Of a stretch of DNA of 64,000 nucleotides, positions 1 through 10,927 are shown in pieces (position 1 is the first letter of the stretch; every line of letters begins with the position of its first letter). The notes beneath the pieces are model-generated. The model ran no database searches. It had not been told where the DNA came from and saw nothing but the letters and a program-made list of their open reading frames with translations. The stretch covers positions 310,001-374,000 of the forward strand of contig JBLDXI010000038.1 of assembly GCA_047495785.1 (NCBI GenBank), in the 5' to 3' direction. This DNA is from Lepidodermella squamata (lineage: Eukaryota > Gastrotricha). The translations under genes and the position numbers were made by a program.

Positions 1-184
1 CACTACCCCACAGTGGATTCCAAGCGCGCCTGCTTTGTTAAGAATTATCCAAGCAACTGAGTTTGCAGTCGCTCTCCGCCCTCTGCCCAGAAAGGAACGC
101 ATCATCCAACGAAATCGCGTTTCGACCCCAGAGACCGCGGAAACCCCAGAGAAGAAGCCGCCTAAAATAGTACGGTCAAGGTGA
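1..184 (+). CDS. 3' end of an unidentified protein-coding gene (partial)
   Basis: A reading frame (frame 2) is open from the left edge to a TGA at 182-184, about 60 codons, and an AATAAA signal follows at 215-220. The peptide is basic and Pro/Thr-rich near its end (ETAETPEKKPPKIVRSR). I do not recognise a family. The AG/GTGAGA context at 180/181 could also be a splice donor, in which case the gene would continue; the nearby poly(A) signal makes a terminal exon more likely. The 5' part lies outside the window. Confidence 0.45.
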   Translation, partial: TTPQWIPSAPALLRIIQATEFAVALRPLPRKERIIQRNRVSTPETAETPEKKPPKIVRSR

Positions 185-214
185 GAAAAATAAGTGATTT
201 CAAAATGTTTTTAC

Positions 215-220
215 AATAAA
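215..220 (+). terminator. poly(A) signal AATAAA
   Basis: AATAAA lies about 30 nt after the TGA of the partial gene at the left edge. It fits a very short 3' UTR. Confidence 0.4.
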
Positions 221-299
221 ACTTCAACATTTAGTTAGTTTTAAAATATTTTAAAATATGAGATAAATTAATGTTTGCAGCAGGCGTCGATGGCTTTTT

Positions 300-342
300 G
301 CTGAGAGCTGAGAGCTGAGAGCTGAGAGCTGAGAGCTGAGAG
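300..342. repeat. heptamer tandem repeat (GCTGAGA)n
   Basis: About six perfect copies of GCTGAGA stand head to tail in non-coding DNA. Confidence 0.9.
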
Positions 343-1253
343 TTTCCAAACTTCAATCAGAATCCCGAGTGTTTTTCGCTGCCCATTTGCTGACGTTAGA
401 CCAGAAGCTGTCGTCTTCAATCAATTTAGTATAAATGTACCCACCCTTAGAATCTGTCCATTAAAGCTGACTTGCCTCAAGTCTTAAGTTACGTCCATGC
501 GTTCGCCTAACCGATTGCACGGAGCTGCGCAGCGGGACCTGGAACAAATCATTTATTATTTATTTATTTAACGATTAAATCCAGTAAGGGAGTCCGAGGA
601 ATGATAATAAGAGGAAAAGGGCATTTCACAAGTGTCAGGTCAGGGTCTCGAAGATCTGTATTCTGTATCAGTTCCGTTTCATATTCCGTTTTACATATTT
701 TTAACGTTGGAAAAAATAAATGGCAGGCTGAGCAGGTGGTTGCACATTAGCTGGAGACAGGCGTGATCAGTTGGTGCATTCTGCGCATCAGGCGGCAGAT
801 AGTTGAATAGCACCGCTCCTCTGTATATGCAAGCGTCTTTTGAGCTTGCTGCTTGCTGCGATTATAAGGCGGGAACGGATAGCCAGTCATTGAAGAAAGT
901 GCGAGTCAGGCGCTGGTTTGCCTCGAGCGATTCAAGGCATTGCCGCTGGCGCTTCCCCATTGATTGAGCGCTAGGCCAGCGTTGCAAGATGCAATTTTCG
1001 TTTGTTGCAAAGCGAAAGCCATTGGAGCTTTTTCCGAAGGGGTTCGGCAACAATATGTCTGGGCGCCTTCATGATGAAGGCGGAATGCACTATCTTGTAA
1101 CGATTGAAGCATGATTAAAGTGGTCGCAGATTAGTGTCGGCTGATTGGCGAGAACACTGTCGGCGTATCCGAGATGGCTGTACACGATTCCATTTGCCAT
1201 CATTTTAAGCGTATTTTTGTCTAGGTGCTTGTCGGTCAGTTTCAAGCCGGAAA

Positions 1254-1407
1254 TTTCTCTAATTTAACAGACTTGTCCTTAATCAACTTAGCTAGCTTCT
1301 TCTCATTTTCAAGGGGTTCATCATTATGTTAATCTCTGGATTTAACCGCTTGGAAAATGAGAAGAAGCTAGCTCAGTTGATTAAGGACAAGTCTGATAAA
1401 TTAGAAA
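1254..1407. repeat. foldback element with ~60-bp arms
   Basis: The left arm (1254-1313) and right arm (1349-1407) are reverse complements over about 59 bp, with two mismatches and two small indels, around a 35-nt spacer. Both arms carry GACTTGTCCTTAATCAACT and AGCTAGCTTCTTCTCATTTT in complementary orientation. Such arms are typical of foldback/MITE elements or of an inverted copy left by a retroelement. Confidence 0.8.
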
Positions 1408-1510
1408 AATAGCCACTCTTAATTGTCTTGATACCGAGTTGTGCTGAATCGTGATGATGACTTCATGTTGTGTGCTTTTCATTTTGACACTAAATGTTTT
1501 ATCTTTTGTT

Positions 1511-1590
1511 GTTTAGCCCTGATGCTGCTTTTGCATCGAAACGTCGGCGTTTAACTTTTGGAAAATAAAGATTCATCGTGGTGATCCCGA
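1511..1590 (+). mobile_element. possible Penelope-type retroelement remnant with a hammerhead-like core
   Basis: CTGATG (1519-1524), a small TGC-tttt-GCA hairpin and then CGAAACGTC resemble the conserved core of the hammerhead ribozyme motifs found in Penelope-like and related elements. AATAAA follows. The core is not perfect (CTGATGC rather than CTGATGA) and stem I is weak, so this is at best a decayed copy. Confidence 0.3.
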
Positions 1591-1765
1591 ACAGACTTTT
1601 ATTGCTTAGATACATATTAGAATAATGTTTTTCGATTTATCTCGAAAATTTACGTGGACATGGCATTTTTCGGCGCGAAGTATTATTTCTGTCTAGCGTT
1701 GGTAAAATTTGAATGCGGAAATCTAAAAAGTTTATTAGGAAGACAAAGCGGTTATGAAACAGTTA

Positions 1766-2875
1766 TTAATCATGCATTGGAGCTTCACATTCGATTCCCA
1801 TGTGAGAAGGGGCAAGTTTATAAATGTCCAAAACCTTCAATCCGCAACGCTCAAGGCGCTCTCGCCAATTTTCAGGTGAGCGGATCTTACCACCAAGAAG
1901 CGTCAGCATCAAAATATCAAGACCGCGTTTGAACAAGGATGGCTCATGCAGTGGCAGATCAGCAATGTCCGGCTCGACAATCAACAACCGAGCTGGTTCT
2001 TTTTCCGACCTTCTGTCTGCGTTTCGGCGTGACATTGCCTTGCCAATATTCCGGACTATAGTCAGCGAGTCGCTGTCGTCGAAATCAATCAGTACATTGC
2101 AAATCAAGTACAAATCGGCGTCTACTTCAATTTCCGACAAGGCGTTTCCGACAAAAGCTTTGAACCGACTAAGGACGGACTCGTCAGAATAAAGTTCTTC
2201 CATGATGTTCGGAATTACAGTCGGTCTTTCGTACAAAATAGCTTCTCTAACATTGTTGTTTTTCTTCAAAATTCGGTACAATAGCCCGCCTTGACTTCCA
2301 CCTATTTCGACAATGCGTTGGAATCGCGAAAAATCGTACCTGTCAACCAGTGCGTCTTGAAGACCTTTGCTTATGTTAGTCATCGCAAAATCGAAGACGC
2401 GCTCGCTTTCAGGGTGATCTGTTAAAAAGTCGTAGATAGAGCAGCCGTGGATGTAATTGTATGCTGCATTTCCAGTTTTCAACGAATGCTCCATAGCCAT
2501 GATAGCTAGCTGATTCGGTCGCGAAGCCAATTGATGCCGAATCATGTTCGCTTGAGACAATTCATGATCATCTCGAAGCAGATCCGAACGCTCAGTGCCA
2601 GCAAAACTTTCACCATCTTCGAATTCGTAGAAAATATCGAAGCTTGCAAGGAAGCTGAGAATTCGTTTCAGGTTACCTGCGTCCAGACCAAGTCGCTTAG
2701 CCAAATCAGAGACTCTGACAGGCCCGGATATGGACGAAATAGCATTGGCAATGTTATAGTTAACAAGAAGCTCCATGCATTTAGGGAGAAACGCCAGGTT
2801 GTAGATAGAGATGAGATAAGCCTCTGGCTTTAAATGTGAGCTATCGATTCTTAGAGTTTGCATAGCCTCTGTCAT
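1766..2875 (-). CDS. O-methyltransferase-like protein (COMT/ASMT-type fold), intronless
   Basis: This 369-residue protein looks like a SAM-dependent small-molecule O-methyltransferase. An N-terminal winged-helix dimerisation region (about residues 20-95, including RVSDLAKRLGLDAGNLKRIL) precedes a Rossmann methyltransferase domain with the SAM-binding segment VEIGGSQGG near residue 190. The ATG at 2875 gives the full dimerisation domain. Family members normally carry a His-Asp-Trp catalytic segment; here the equivalent stretch reads NVLIDFDDSD, so the catalytic histidine appears to be replaced. The gene has no intron, whereas every other confident protein gene here has at least one. That fits horizontal acquisition or retroposition but proves neither. 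The substrate cannot be deduced. Confidence 0.75.
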   Translation of the reverse strand: MTEAMQTLRIDSSHLKPEAYLISIYNLAFLPKCMELLVNYNIANAISSISGPVRVSDLAKRLGLDAGNLKRILSFLASFDIFYEFEDGESFAGTERSDLLRDDHELSQANMIRHQLASRPNQLAIMAMEHSLKTGNAAYNYIHGCSIYDFLTDHPESERVFDFAMTNISKGLQDALVDRYDFSRFQRIVEIGGSQGGLLYRILKKNNNVREAILYERPTVIPNIMEELYSDESVLSRFKAFVGNALSEIEVDADLYLICNVLIDFDDSDSLTIVRNIGKAMSRRNADRRSEKEPARLLIVEPDIADLPLHEPSLFKRGLDILMLTLLGGKIRSPENWRERLERCGLKVLDIYKLAPSHMGIECEAPMHD

Positions 2876-3024
2876 TTTCTAGTTAGGAAACATCGAAAAT
2901 GCAGTTGCATAGGGAACCAAACGTCATGCTTTAATTCATTCGCCACTGAATTGTTTATCAACAGCAATCGCGAGAATCTTAATGTTGCGCAATGCTACGC
3001 AATATTGTAATATGTTTGAATCTA

Positions 3025-3581
3025 AGGTGCGTTTTTTATTAAAACCGAGGTGCTATTGTTCAGCGCTGTGATCAATTTTTCGGTGAGATTCGCAACAGAG
3101 AAATCACAATCGGCACGTCTATCATGAACTGACCGGCTCGAATTGCGGTCAAGGCCGGTCAGAAAAGACAAATCCCCGCGCGGATTAAGAACATTTGGCC
3201 GCGGCTAAATCGTGACATGGCTGTAATTAATTTACGACCATGCAACATGTGACCCTCGTTAATTTCTGACCGCATGTCTTAAGAGCTAATTTTATCAAAA
3301 CTACGCAGAAAAGGTTTTTTATTTTCTCCGCAATTATCGAACATGAAATCGATTTTAAAAAAATCGATCAATTTGGTAAAATTTATGAAAATCCAAAGCA
3401 TTTTAGGCGATTTCTGACCATTATTTTGAATCCAAACTTGCCGACAAGTTCGAATTTCATCATTTTCAATTTTTGAGTTTTTGATTGGGTTTGAAAAGCT
3501 TTAACTTTCCGTGTGTGTCATCTGGTGTTAATAGATGTAATTAGTTTTAGGCACACCACGGTTTTAATAAAAAACGCACCT
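3025..3581. mobile_element. MITE-like element with 28-bp terminal inverted repeats
   Basis: The left end (3025-3052) begins AGGTGCGTTTTTTATTAAAA and the right end (3554-3581) is its reverse complement, with one mismatch in 28 bp. CTA flanks both ends (3022-3024 and 3582-3584), a possible 3-bp target duplication. The 557-bp interior has no coding capacity. It contains a 9-bp palindrome around CTGACCGGC near 3130-3165. It is a non-autonomous DNA transposon by structure; the superfamily is not assignable. Confidence 0.7.
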
Positions 3582-4238
3582 CTATGAGCTTTTTCGATTT
3601 TTAGAATTTCCGACTTTCAACATCCGGGGCTAGCTCTGGCGGGTGGTTAAAACGATGGTAATGGATTTATTTGCATTTTTCACTCATCAGCGATCGGGCT
3701 ACTGATGCATCTCCATGCCCACGTGAATTCCTGTTTGTCTGTGTTTAATGCATCTCTCTCGTCACAAGCTTAATCATCAGGCGATGAATGCTGAGGTCAC
3801 GGACAGCGAATCGTGTGATCGTTGTTAAAGATGAACATCACGCAGCACTTAGGCCACGTCTATTCGAAGGTGTTTTCGTTTAATTATATACGCTTTACGT
3901 CATTATTTTCGAGAAAGAAGCGGCTTTGGATGCATGAATCGTCCGTCTTGAACCTGTGTTATACTTGTTGTAGTCACGAATCCTGGTCGCATGATAGTAT
4001 TATCATAAACCGCATACTTTTAGAAAACTTTTTCAACGGTCAATAACAAATGCTATGTAAAATCAAAAACAAGATTTTTCAATAGCAAAGACGTGCTTGA
4101 CAATTTTATGGTTTTATGGCACGAAACGTGTAGGCGCCTGTATCGAGCATCTGTTTAGAACCAACACGAACGAATAAATCAACTACACAAACAACAATAC
4201 TCTTAATTTGCCCTATTTGGATAAAGCAATGTCAACGG
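3582..4238. other. intergenic upstream region
   Basis: Between the MITE and the TATA box of the first alpha-2-macroglobulin gene I see no supported gene. The small open frame at 3822-4046 has no recognisable features. Confidence 0.5.
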
Positions 4239-4248
4239 TATAAAAGGC
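4239..4248 (+). promoter_or_regulatory. TATA box of the upstream alpha-2-macroglobulin gene
   Basis: TATAAAAGGC lies 66 nt upstream of the start codon at 4314, which would put the transcription start near 4270. Confidence 0.55.
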
Positions 4249-4313
4249 AGCCAAGCTCTTAAATATTCTTGCATATAATTTTTCCTAGCGAAAATTACCT
4301 GTAAAAGTTTGAA

Positions 4314-7300
4314 ATGATATCAGCCATACAATTGTTGGCTATAGTTTGTACATGCCTGCCGGCAGTCGTTCATATGGTGGACCCTAGTCAAGCGGAACCG
4401 GTCAAGTAAGATTTGAATAGAAGCTAATGCAGTTTTGCTATAAGCTGGCAATCATTTTCCAGATTCGTCTTATCTTTCCCGAGAATATGGAGACCGAGCA
4501 AGGACTTCGATTTTCATCTTGTCCTCTTCGAAAACTCGAACTATTCTCTTCCCGTCTCATTCACAGCCAATTTAACGCTGAATGATAAAAGCCTGGCAGT
4601 TCAGGACTTCGTTCAAAATAGCTGTAATTTTTACATTTTTTTACTTACAAGGGTAAATGACAATTTCTTCCTTAATAGATGGATATCAAAAGCACACATT
4701 CAAGGTTTGCTTCAAAATTTCAAGCTTTGATAGCAAATGATTTATTTTTCAATAGAATATCAGAGAAGCTGTTTCGAGGGCCACCGGCTCCGACGACGAG
4801 CAGTATATTTCGCCCTTCGTCTCGATTACATTCACGACTAACGGCTTGAAAAACTACACCGACTTGAACTCTTACCAAACAAAACTTGCCGAGCAATTTG
4901 TCTTTATACAAACTGACAAGTCGGTTTACAAGCCTTCGCAGAATGTTAAGATTCGCGTTGTTGCTGTTGATCGCGATCTCTTGCCCATTTCTGCTTCTGG
5001 AGTAACGGTTACCGTTCAAAATCCCAACGACGACATTTTGCAGCAGTGGACTGGAGTTACGCTACAGAACGGCCTGTATGCGAATAATTTTTCACTGTCG
5101 GACTTTACTGCGTTCGGAAACTGGAAAATCTCGGTTAAGGGCGACGGTATACCTGACACTGAGAAAACCTTTCTAGTACAACAATACGTACTGCCCAAGT
5201 ACGATGCAAATTTCGAGTTTCCACCGAATAGCTATTGGTTGGCCACGAAGGATGGTGACTATAAAGGATACGTAAAAGCTAAGGTGATCATAGATAAAAA
5301 TCTAAAAAGTATTCGGGAAATAATGCTGATGATTTCCTTTTATTACACAGTATACGTTTGGCAAACCTGTCAAAGGGAAGGGCTACGTCGTGTTGTCGAG
5401 CACGGGAGGTTGTCAATGGCGGTACGATTCTCAGTATATCTACGACCTACCACCCATGCCAGTTGACGTTGTCGCCGTCGACGCTGTCGACGCCGCCCCA
5501 GCGATTGGAGCTGGTAAAATGGTCGCGAGACCGTTCTTCCCGCCCGGCGGAAATCCACCAAAGAAGATGAACATTTCCTTCACTCTTGCTGGTGATGGTT
5601 CAGCTGAGGATGGAGCTTTTGTTATCAAGGGCCTTCGCAAAGATATACTGTTCTTTGACCGTCCAACTGCCATGGACAGTGAGTTGCTGCCATACAACAA
5701 CTCTCTTTGCACACTCACGTTCGAGGCTAATGTGACCGAAGAATTGACTGGCGAGGTTAGTTCGATTGTCTTGAAATATCGAAAATTCATTTTTTAACTG
5801 AATTCATTTGTATTGCTAGGTGATCAAAGCTTCCGGCTCTGTGCCACTTTACGGGGCTGCTTACGCCATCAAAACACACGAATCAGTTCAGAAAACTTTG
5901 AAACCAGGCCTTCCATTCACGATGCGATTCCAAGTGACCCGGCCCGATGGCTCGCCAATTACCGGGAACGTTGCTGTTTCAGTCAAGGTAAGCAGAGATT
6001 GCAATATAATTTCTCATTCGCATCCATCCATCGATTGATCTTCCCAGGTTTACAACGAAATGAAGGTTACTACAACCCCAAGTCCACCTGAAGTCGATAC
6101 GGGAGTGGTATCTTCTAGTTTCCGGAGACCTTTCATTACTCCCTATTACTCCGGTATTAACTGCTGGAGCATTCAGCAAGGCTCAGTTGACGAGAAGCAG
6201 CTGACGCCTCAGACATTTAGCCTCACTACTGATTCGAATGGTATAGTTAGTGTTGACGTCACTCCACCGGTTAATGTATCGAACGTCTACTTCCTGGCGA
6301 GCCTTCCATCGGCACCTAATGTCAAATTTTGCGACAACCGATCCCCGCCTCAGTCAGTTAGCAACCAAGCTCTGAGCATTCGTATTGATCGACCCATTTC
6401 CGCACAATCATCTATTCCTAAGGTTTGAAAAATGAAAGCTCAATTTTTACCTATTCATCGAAATCTTACCATCAACAGGTCAATGATAAACTAACATTCA
6501 AGATCACCTCGACCTCTCAGGTTCCATTCATCTATTTCATCGTAAGAGAGCTCGAAACGTTTTGAGGCCGTTAAAATTGAAGTTTCCTTATTTCAGCTGT
6601 CGCAAAACGGGCAGGTGCTTGAATACCGCAAGGTTACCCAGTCCCAAGCCGCTGGAAGTGGTCTTCTGTTCACAGTCGATGTCGCGCTGCCCAGCGGAGC
6701 GGCGCCCCGCGCATCCGCCTTGGTCTGGACCGTTATCAACACGCCGACCAATGTCAGCGAGGTCCTCGCCGATGCTATCGATTTCAAAGTCGATGGATTG
6801 TTGAAGCTTAACGTTACGGCATCGTTTAGCCCGAGCTCAGCTCGTCCCAGGGACCCGGTTCAACTTCGTGTGAAGACCAGCGAGCCTAATGCAACCGTCG
6901 CACTGCTTGCCGTTGATAAAAGTGTGAAACTTCTTGGCAGTGGCAACGATATCACGCTCGATGACGTCCTTGGAACTGTTGATGCCAATGAAGGCGGACC
7001 TATTGTATCGCCAATGTTCATGCGTTGTTGGGCGTGCGATTGGTGGCCTAGGTGGATTGACAGCTCGAACGCAGACAGCGTTTTTAACGTAAGTATAGTT
7101 GAGTTACTTTCTCATTTGCTTATCCAATGTGTTCCTCTTATAAATGACAGGGCGTTGGAATGACGGTCAAAAGTAACGCGATAACATCAGCGGTAATTAC
7201 TCAATTAACAAATTTCCGGGTGTGATTGAATTGGTTTCTTTGTTTTCTTTGTAGCAAATGATATGGTTCCCGTACATGCGTTTCCAGCCAATGCCTGACA

Positions 7301-10023
7301 TGGTCGCAGATCGCGCCGAAGCTGGTAATGTACCCATTATGGCAGCTAGGATGCCTGCCCCGCCTGGCATGCCCATGCCTATGGCAGTTCCAGCTATGGC
7401 GGGCACTGCAAGCGCAAAGGTTGGCTCAGCTGGTCCACAAGCAACAGCCCAACCCGAGCCCGTTGTTCGCAAGAACTTTCCCGAGTCATGGATATGGGAA
7501 ATCGCTCAAACCAAGTAATAATCGACTAGCATACCGTTCTGACTTCCTATATATCGCAAACTTAATTTTTAGTGCCGCTGGAGAATTGGTGAAGAGCTAT
7601 GACGCGCCTGACACTATTACAACGTGGGTTTTGTCCGCCATGGCCGTTGGGAAGACTGGCTTCGGGGTATTGAACAAGTCTGCTGAGGTATAGAAAATAT
7701 TGAGAGACCTTAGCAATAATATTTTAAAATGCTTTTCCGAACAGGTTACAGTCTTCCAAGACTTTTTCGTGAACATCGATGTCGCGCAACCGACAATTAT
7801 TCGAGGCGAACAGGTGCAGATCAAAGGCGTCGTGTTCAACTACCAGCAATCGCCACTCAATGTCAACAGCCTTCTGAAGCAGTCGCCTGATTTCGACGTC
7901 AGTCTCGATGACGGTAAAACTTACAGCTCGAGCAATTTCACCCGATCGGTTCAAGTTCCGGCCAACGGCGGCTCCTCAATCCCGATTTGGGTCAAGCCAA
8001 AGACACTAGGCAACATTAACATGGAACTGAGCGGGGTGGCTCAAAATAACGCTAAATCAGGAGATGCGCTTCGCAAACAGGTCATGGTCGAAGCCGAGGG
8101 TGAAGTTCGTTACGCCAACCGTCCTATGCTTATTCGCCTGGGCAACACGGCATCTTCGATGAAGCAGAGCATAAACGTTGATGAGATGCTAGGAGCTGCG
8201 GCTAATCTTGTCGTCGATGGGTCAAAGTTCTTCCAGCTACAAGGTATGATATATTTATTCGCCCACATTTTGAAAGTCATCAACGAACCTTTTTCCTAAA
8301 GCTATGGGCGATATTCTTGGGCCAGCTCTTACAAATCTTGGCAAGCAAATTAGGTTGCCGACGGGTTGTGGCGAGCAAACCATGCTAACATTGGCGCCAA
8401 ACGTCTACATCACCAAATATCTGCGTTCCGCCAACAGCTTGACCCCAGATCTTGAAGCCAGAGCAAAGCAGTTTGTACAGGACGGGTACCAGCACGAGTT
8501 GACGTACCAAAGAGAGGATGGTGGTTTCAGCGCTTTCGGTGCTAGCGATAACAGCTCGTCGACATGGCTTAGTGCCTTTGTTGTCCGCTGCTTCCATGCC
8601 GCTGCTAAGCACATGCAAACTCCGATCGCTCCTGAAGTGTTCAAAAACACGTGGAATTTCCTGAGACTCCAGTCCAAATCTGATGGGCTTTTCTCAGAGC
8701 CTGGCCGTGTCATCCACTACAGCATGAAGGGAGGCGCAACAAGTGACATCAACCTGGCTATTTACATCTACACGACGTTCGCTGAAGCTGGTGGGCAAGA
8801 TCAGTACAGCTGGCCGGGTCTGAATGCAACCCGAAACATCGTGGTGCAAAGTGCGACAAATGCCGCAAATCGCGACGCTTATCAACTCGCCCTGGCTGCT
8901 TACGCCTTATCCATTCTTCCCGCTGATCGACCAATCTCTGCTAAGGTCCTTAATCAACTGATGTCCCTGCCAAGCGCAACTTCCAAGTAAGCTTATAGAT
9001 TTGAATAAATTCAATTAACAAACCTTCTAAATTATAGGGACGGTGTTATGTTTTGGCAACTGAATTCAACAACTTCTTCGAATCCTTGGGCAGAGCAATC
9101 TGGTCCTACGCAGATTGAAACGGCCGCTTACGCTTTGCTAGCGATGGTTAACAATAATCTGACCGACAGCGCTATTCAAGTCGCCCGCTATTTAATCTCG
9201 CAGCGTAATTCGCTCGGCGGCTTCCACTCGACGCAAGATACCGTCGTTGGCCTTCAGGCCCTGTCTGAAATCGCTCCGAGTCTCACGTCGACTAACACAG
9301 CCCTTAACATTGCCGCAACTTTCGTTTTCGCCGACGGCAAGGGCAATCTCTCGGCTACGATGCAGATTAACCAGGGCAACGCCCGCATTTTACAGTCATT
9401 CGACCCAGACCGACTTCGCCAGGCCTTGAAATCGGTTGAACTCGCGATCAACGGAACTGGCGTTGGGCTTGTTCAGCTCGCGGTCAAGTACAATGTTCAA
9501 AATCAGAAGATCCTGGATTCCGGTGACTTTACTCTCAACGTCGTGCGTGATATTTCCGTAAGACGAAAACGCCAAAGCACCAACGACTCCTTACCTGATG
9601 CCAGTGTTCAGCTCAGAGCTTGCACCCAGTAATTACTACCGAAATATTCATGTTTGAAACAATTTGTAACATATGTGTTTTTAACCTAGGCCTGTGACGC
9701 CAAAGGGTAGCCGCGGTATGGTAGTCATGGAGGTCGGTGTTCCAACTGGTTTCGACCTTGACCTTGCCGGAACTCAGGCCGCAAATCGCAAGGGCGGTTC
9801 GTCTTACACGGCGCCTCTGAAAATGATTGAAGCCGGTGATCGCAAACTTGTTTACTACTTTGATTCATTCGAAAGCAGCCCCAGTGGCACCTGTGTTGCG
9901 GCCAAAATTTTGCGAACGGCTGCGGCGAAGAATGTTCAGCCACCCATTGCAAGGGTCTACGCTTACTACGCCCCCGATGTTAGAAACGCATCAGCCTATA
10001 CTTTCCGAGGAATGTCATTGTGA
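4314..10023 (+). CDS. thioester-containing alpha-2-macroglobulin family protein 1 (secreted)
   Basis: Sixteen exons (4314-4405, 4463-4623, 4679-4704, 4756-5283, 5351-5755, 5820-5987, 6048-6422, 6479-6541, 6597-7088, 7151-7192, 7255-7514, 7573-7687, 7745-8243, 8302-8986, 9038-9628, 9690-10023) sum to 4,836 nt, giving 1,611 residues. A signal peptide is followed by macroglobulin domains (IQTDKSVYKPSQ), a Met/Pro/Ala-rich bait exon (7255-7514) ending NFPESWIWE, the thioester motif PTGCGEQ near 8360, and the receptor-binding domain. The residue after FSEPGRVI is His, as in complement C3 and insect TEPs, predicting a fast hydroxyl-reactive thioester. The sequence RRKRQ (near 9560) is a furin-type site just before the C-terminal domain. 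The family traps proteases or opsonises microbes. It ends YTFRGMSL, without the cysteine-bearing tail of its neighbour. A2M, TEP and CD109 subfamilies cannot be separated here. Confidence 0.93.
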
Positions 10024-10123
10024 ACTTGATGACTTGTCATTAAGCTTCAAAACATGATTTATTCTTGCATAATACACGGTGGTTAGGTTTAAAATTTACA
10101 AATATTTTTCATATTTTCGACTA

Positions 10124-10129
10124 AATAAA
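10124..10129 (+). terminator. poly(A) signal
   Basis: AATAAA about 100 nt after the stop codon of the first alpha-2-macroglobulin gene. Confidence 0.5.
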
Positions 10130-10175
10130 AATTGAAAAAAGTTTTAAATTCAAGTCATTTTCACTTTGGCGACGT

Positions 10176-10451
10176 TCATTTGCCTTCAGCTGCTTGGCTT
10201 TGAAGCGTATTTCGAGGCTGCGTTGGAATACCCGGGCCTAAAATGAGGAAGATTTTAAGTATTGGTATTGATATTGATATTGATATTATGTCTAAGATGA
10301 ACACACCTGTAACGCCGCACTCTTGAGGAGTCAGGTAGCCTTCTTCCGGTAAATCGCGCACAATCGCACCTTTGTAAGTCACTGTGTTTTCAGGACGAAG
10401 CTGCAATTGCTCAGAGACTTGCTCTGTTTGTGATCTACCGCTATCAGACAT
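10176..10451 (-). CDS. small hydrophilic protein of unknown function (68 aa)
   Basis: The start codon is at 10451. Exon 1 ends at 10307 and exon 2 runs 10237-10176, with clean GT/AG borders and matching phase; the stop is at 10176-10178. The product (MSDSGRSQTEQVSEQLQL...) is polar, has no signal peptide or membrane segment and belongs to no family I know. The intron carries a short ATTGAT repeat (10267-10288). It lies on the opposite strand between two tandem alpha-2-macroglobulin genes, just downstream of another small gene in the same orientation. The intact splice supports a real gene, but codon evidence is thin. Confidence 0.45.
   Translation of the reverse strand: MSDSGRSQTEQVSEQLQLRPENTVTYKGAIVRDLPEEGYLTPQECGVTGVFILDIISISISIPILKIFLILGPGIPTQPRNTLQSQAAEGK
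10267..10288. repeat. (ATTGAT)n microsatellite in an intron
   Basis: Between three and four hexamer copies inside the intron of the small gene at 10176-10451. Confidence 0.8.
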
Positions 10452-10578
10452 GATGTTAGAAATCTAAAAGGAAAATTCAGCATCCATTTCCTGTGAACAT
10501 GGAAATGATATTACACTTGGTATGATAAAAAGTTGGATAAGTTTGAAAAAACATGAAAAAATCAATGTCTTGCAAGCT

Positions 10579-10927
10579 TTAAGGCTTGTCCTGATTAGCC
10601 TGCGAAGACGGCATTCCGATCTTCGGCCCAGGGCGCAATCCGCCACTGCCCGGCTCGTGAGGAGCGTTTTTCGCGCCACCTTCTATCGTCGAACACGAGG
10701 AATCGTCGGTGCCTTTTCCGAACTCGGGCACTGAAATAATACAAAAGTAAGAAGCACTTCATTCATGGCGTTGGCAACAAGCTAATTTACTCTTGTTTTC
10801 GGGCTCCTTCCACCCGATATTTTGCTGCTCAGGAACCGGCTTGTGAATCGTTGCATGGGCAGATCGATAATCGGTGTTGGCCGGATTCAGCACGTCGTTA
10901 TCGTCGACAGCTCTTGTTCCAGAGGAC
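10579..10927 (-). CDS. small disordered protein of unknown function (~96 aa)
   Basis: Exon 1 runs 10927-10791 (MSSGTRAVDDNDVLNPANTD...) and exon 2 runs 10730-10579 (...GGLRPGPKIGMPSSQANQDKP). They join at AAGA/GTAAAT and TTTCAG/TG in frame. The product is rich in Gly, Pro, Ser and charged residues and looks intrinsically disordered. No domain is recognised. It is about 130 nt upstream of the other small gene on the same strand, so the two might be one transcription unit. Confidence 0.45.

Larger units (their letters stand above)
185..1765. other. gene-free, repeat-bearing interval
   Basis: I see no convincing coding exon here. The interval holds the heptamer array, the foldback and the retroelement-like remnant listed separately. 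The short open frames at 862-1112 (-) and 1654-1932 (+) lack any recognisable domain. Confidence 0.6.

Noticed and set aside
3822-4046. A 74-codon frame upstream of the first thioester gene.
   Set aside because: No domain, start context or splice structure that supports coding.
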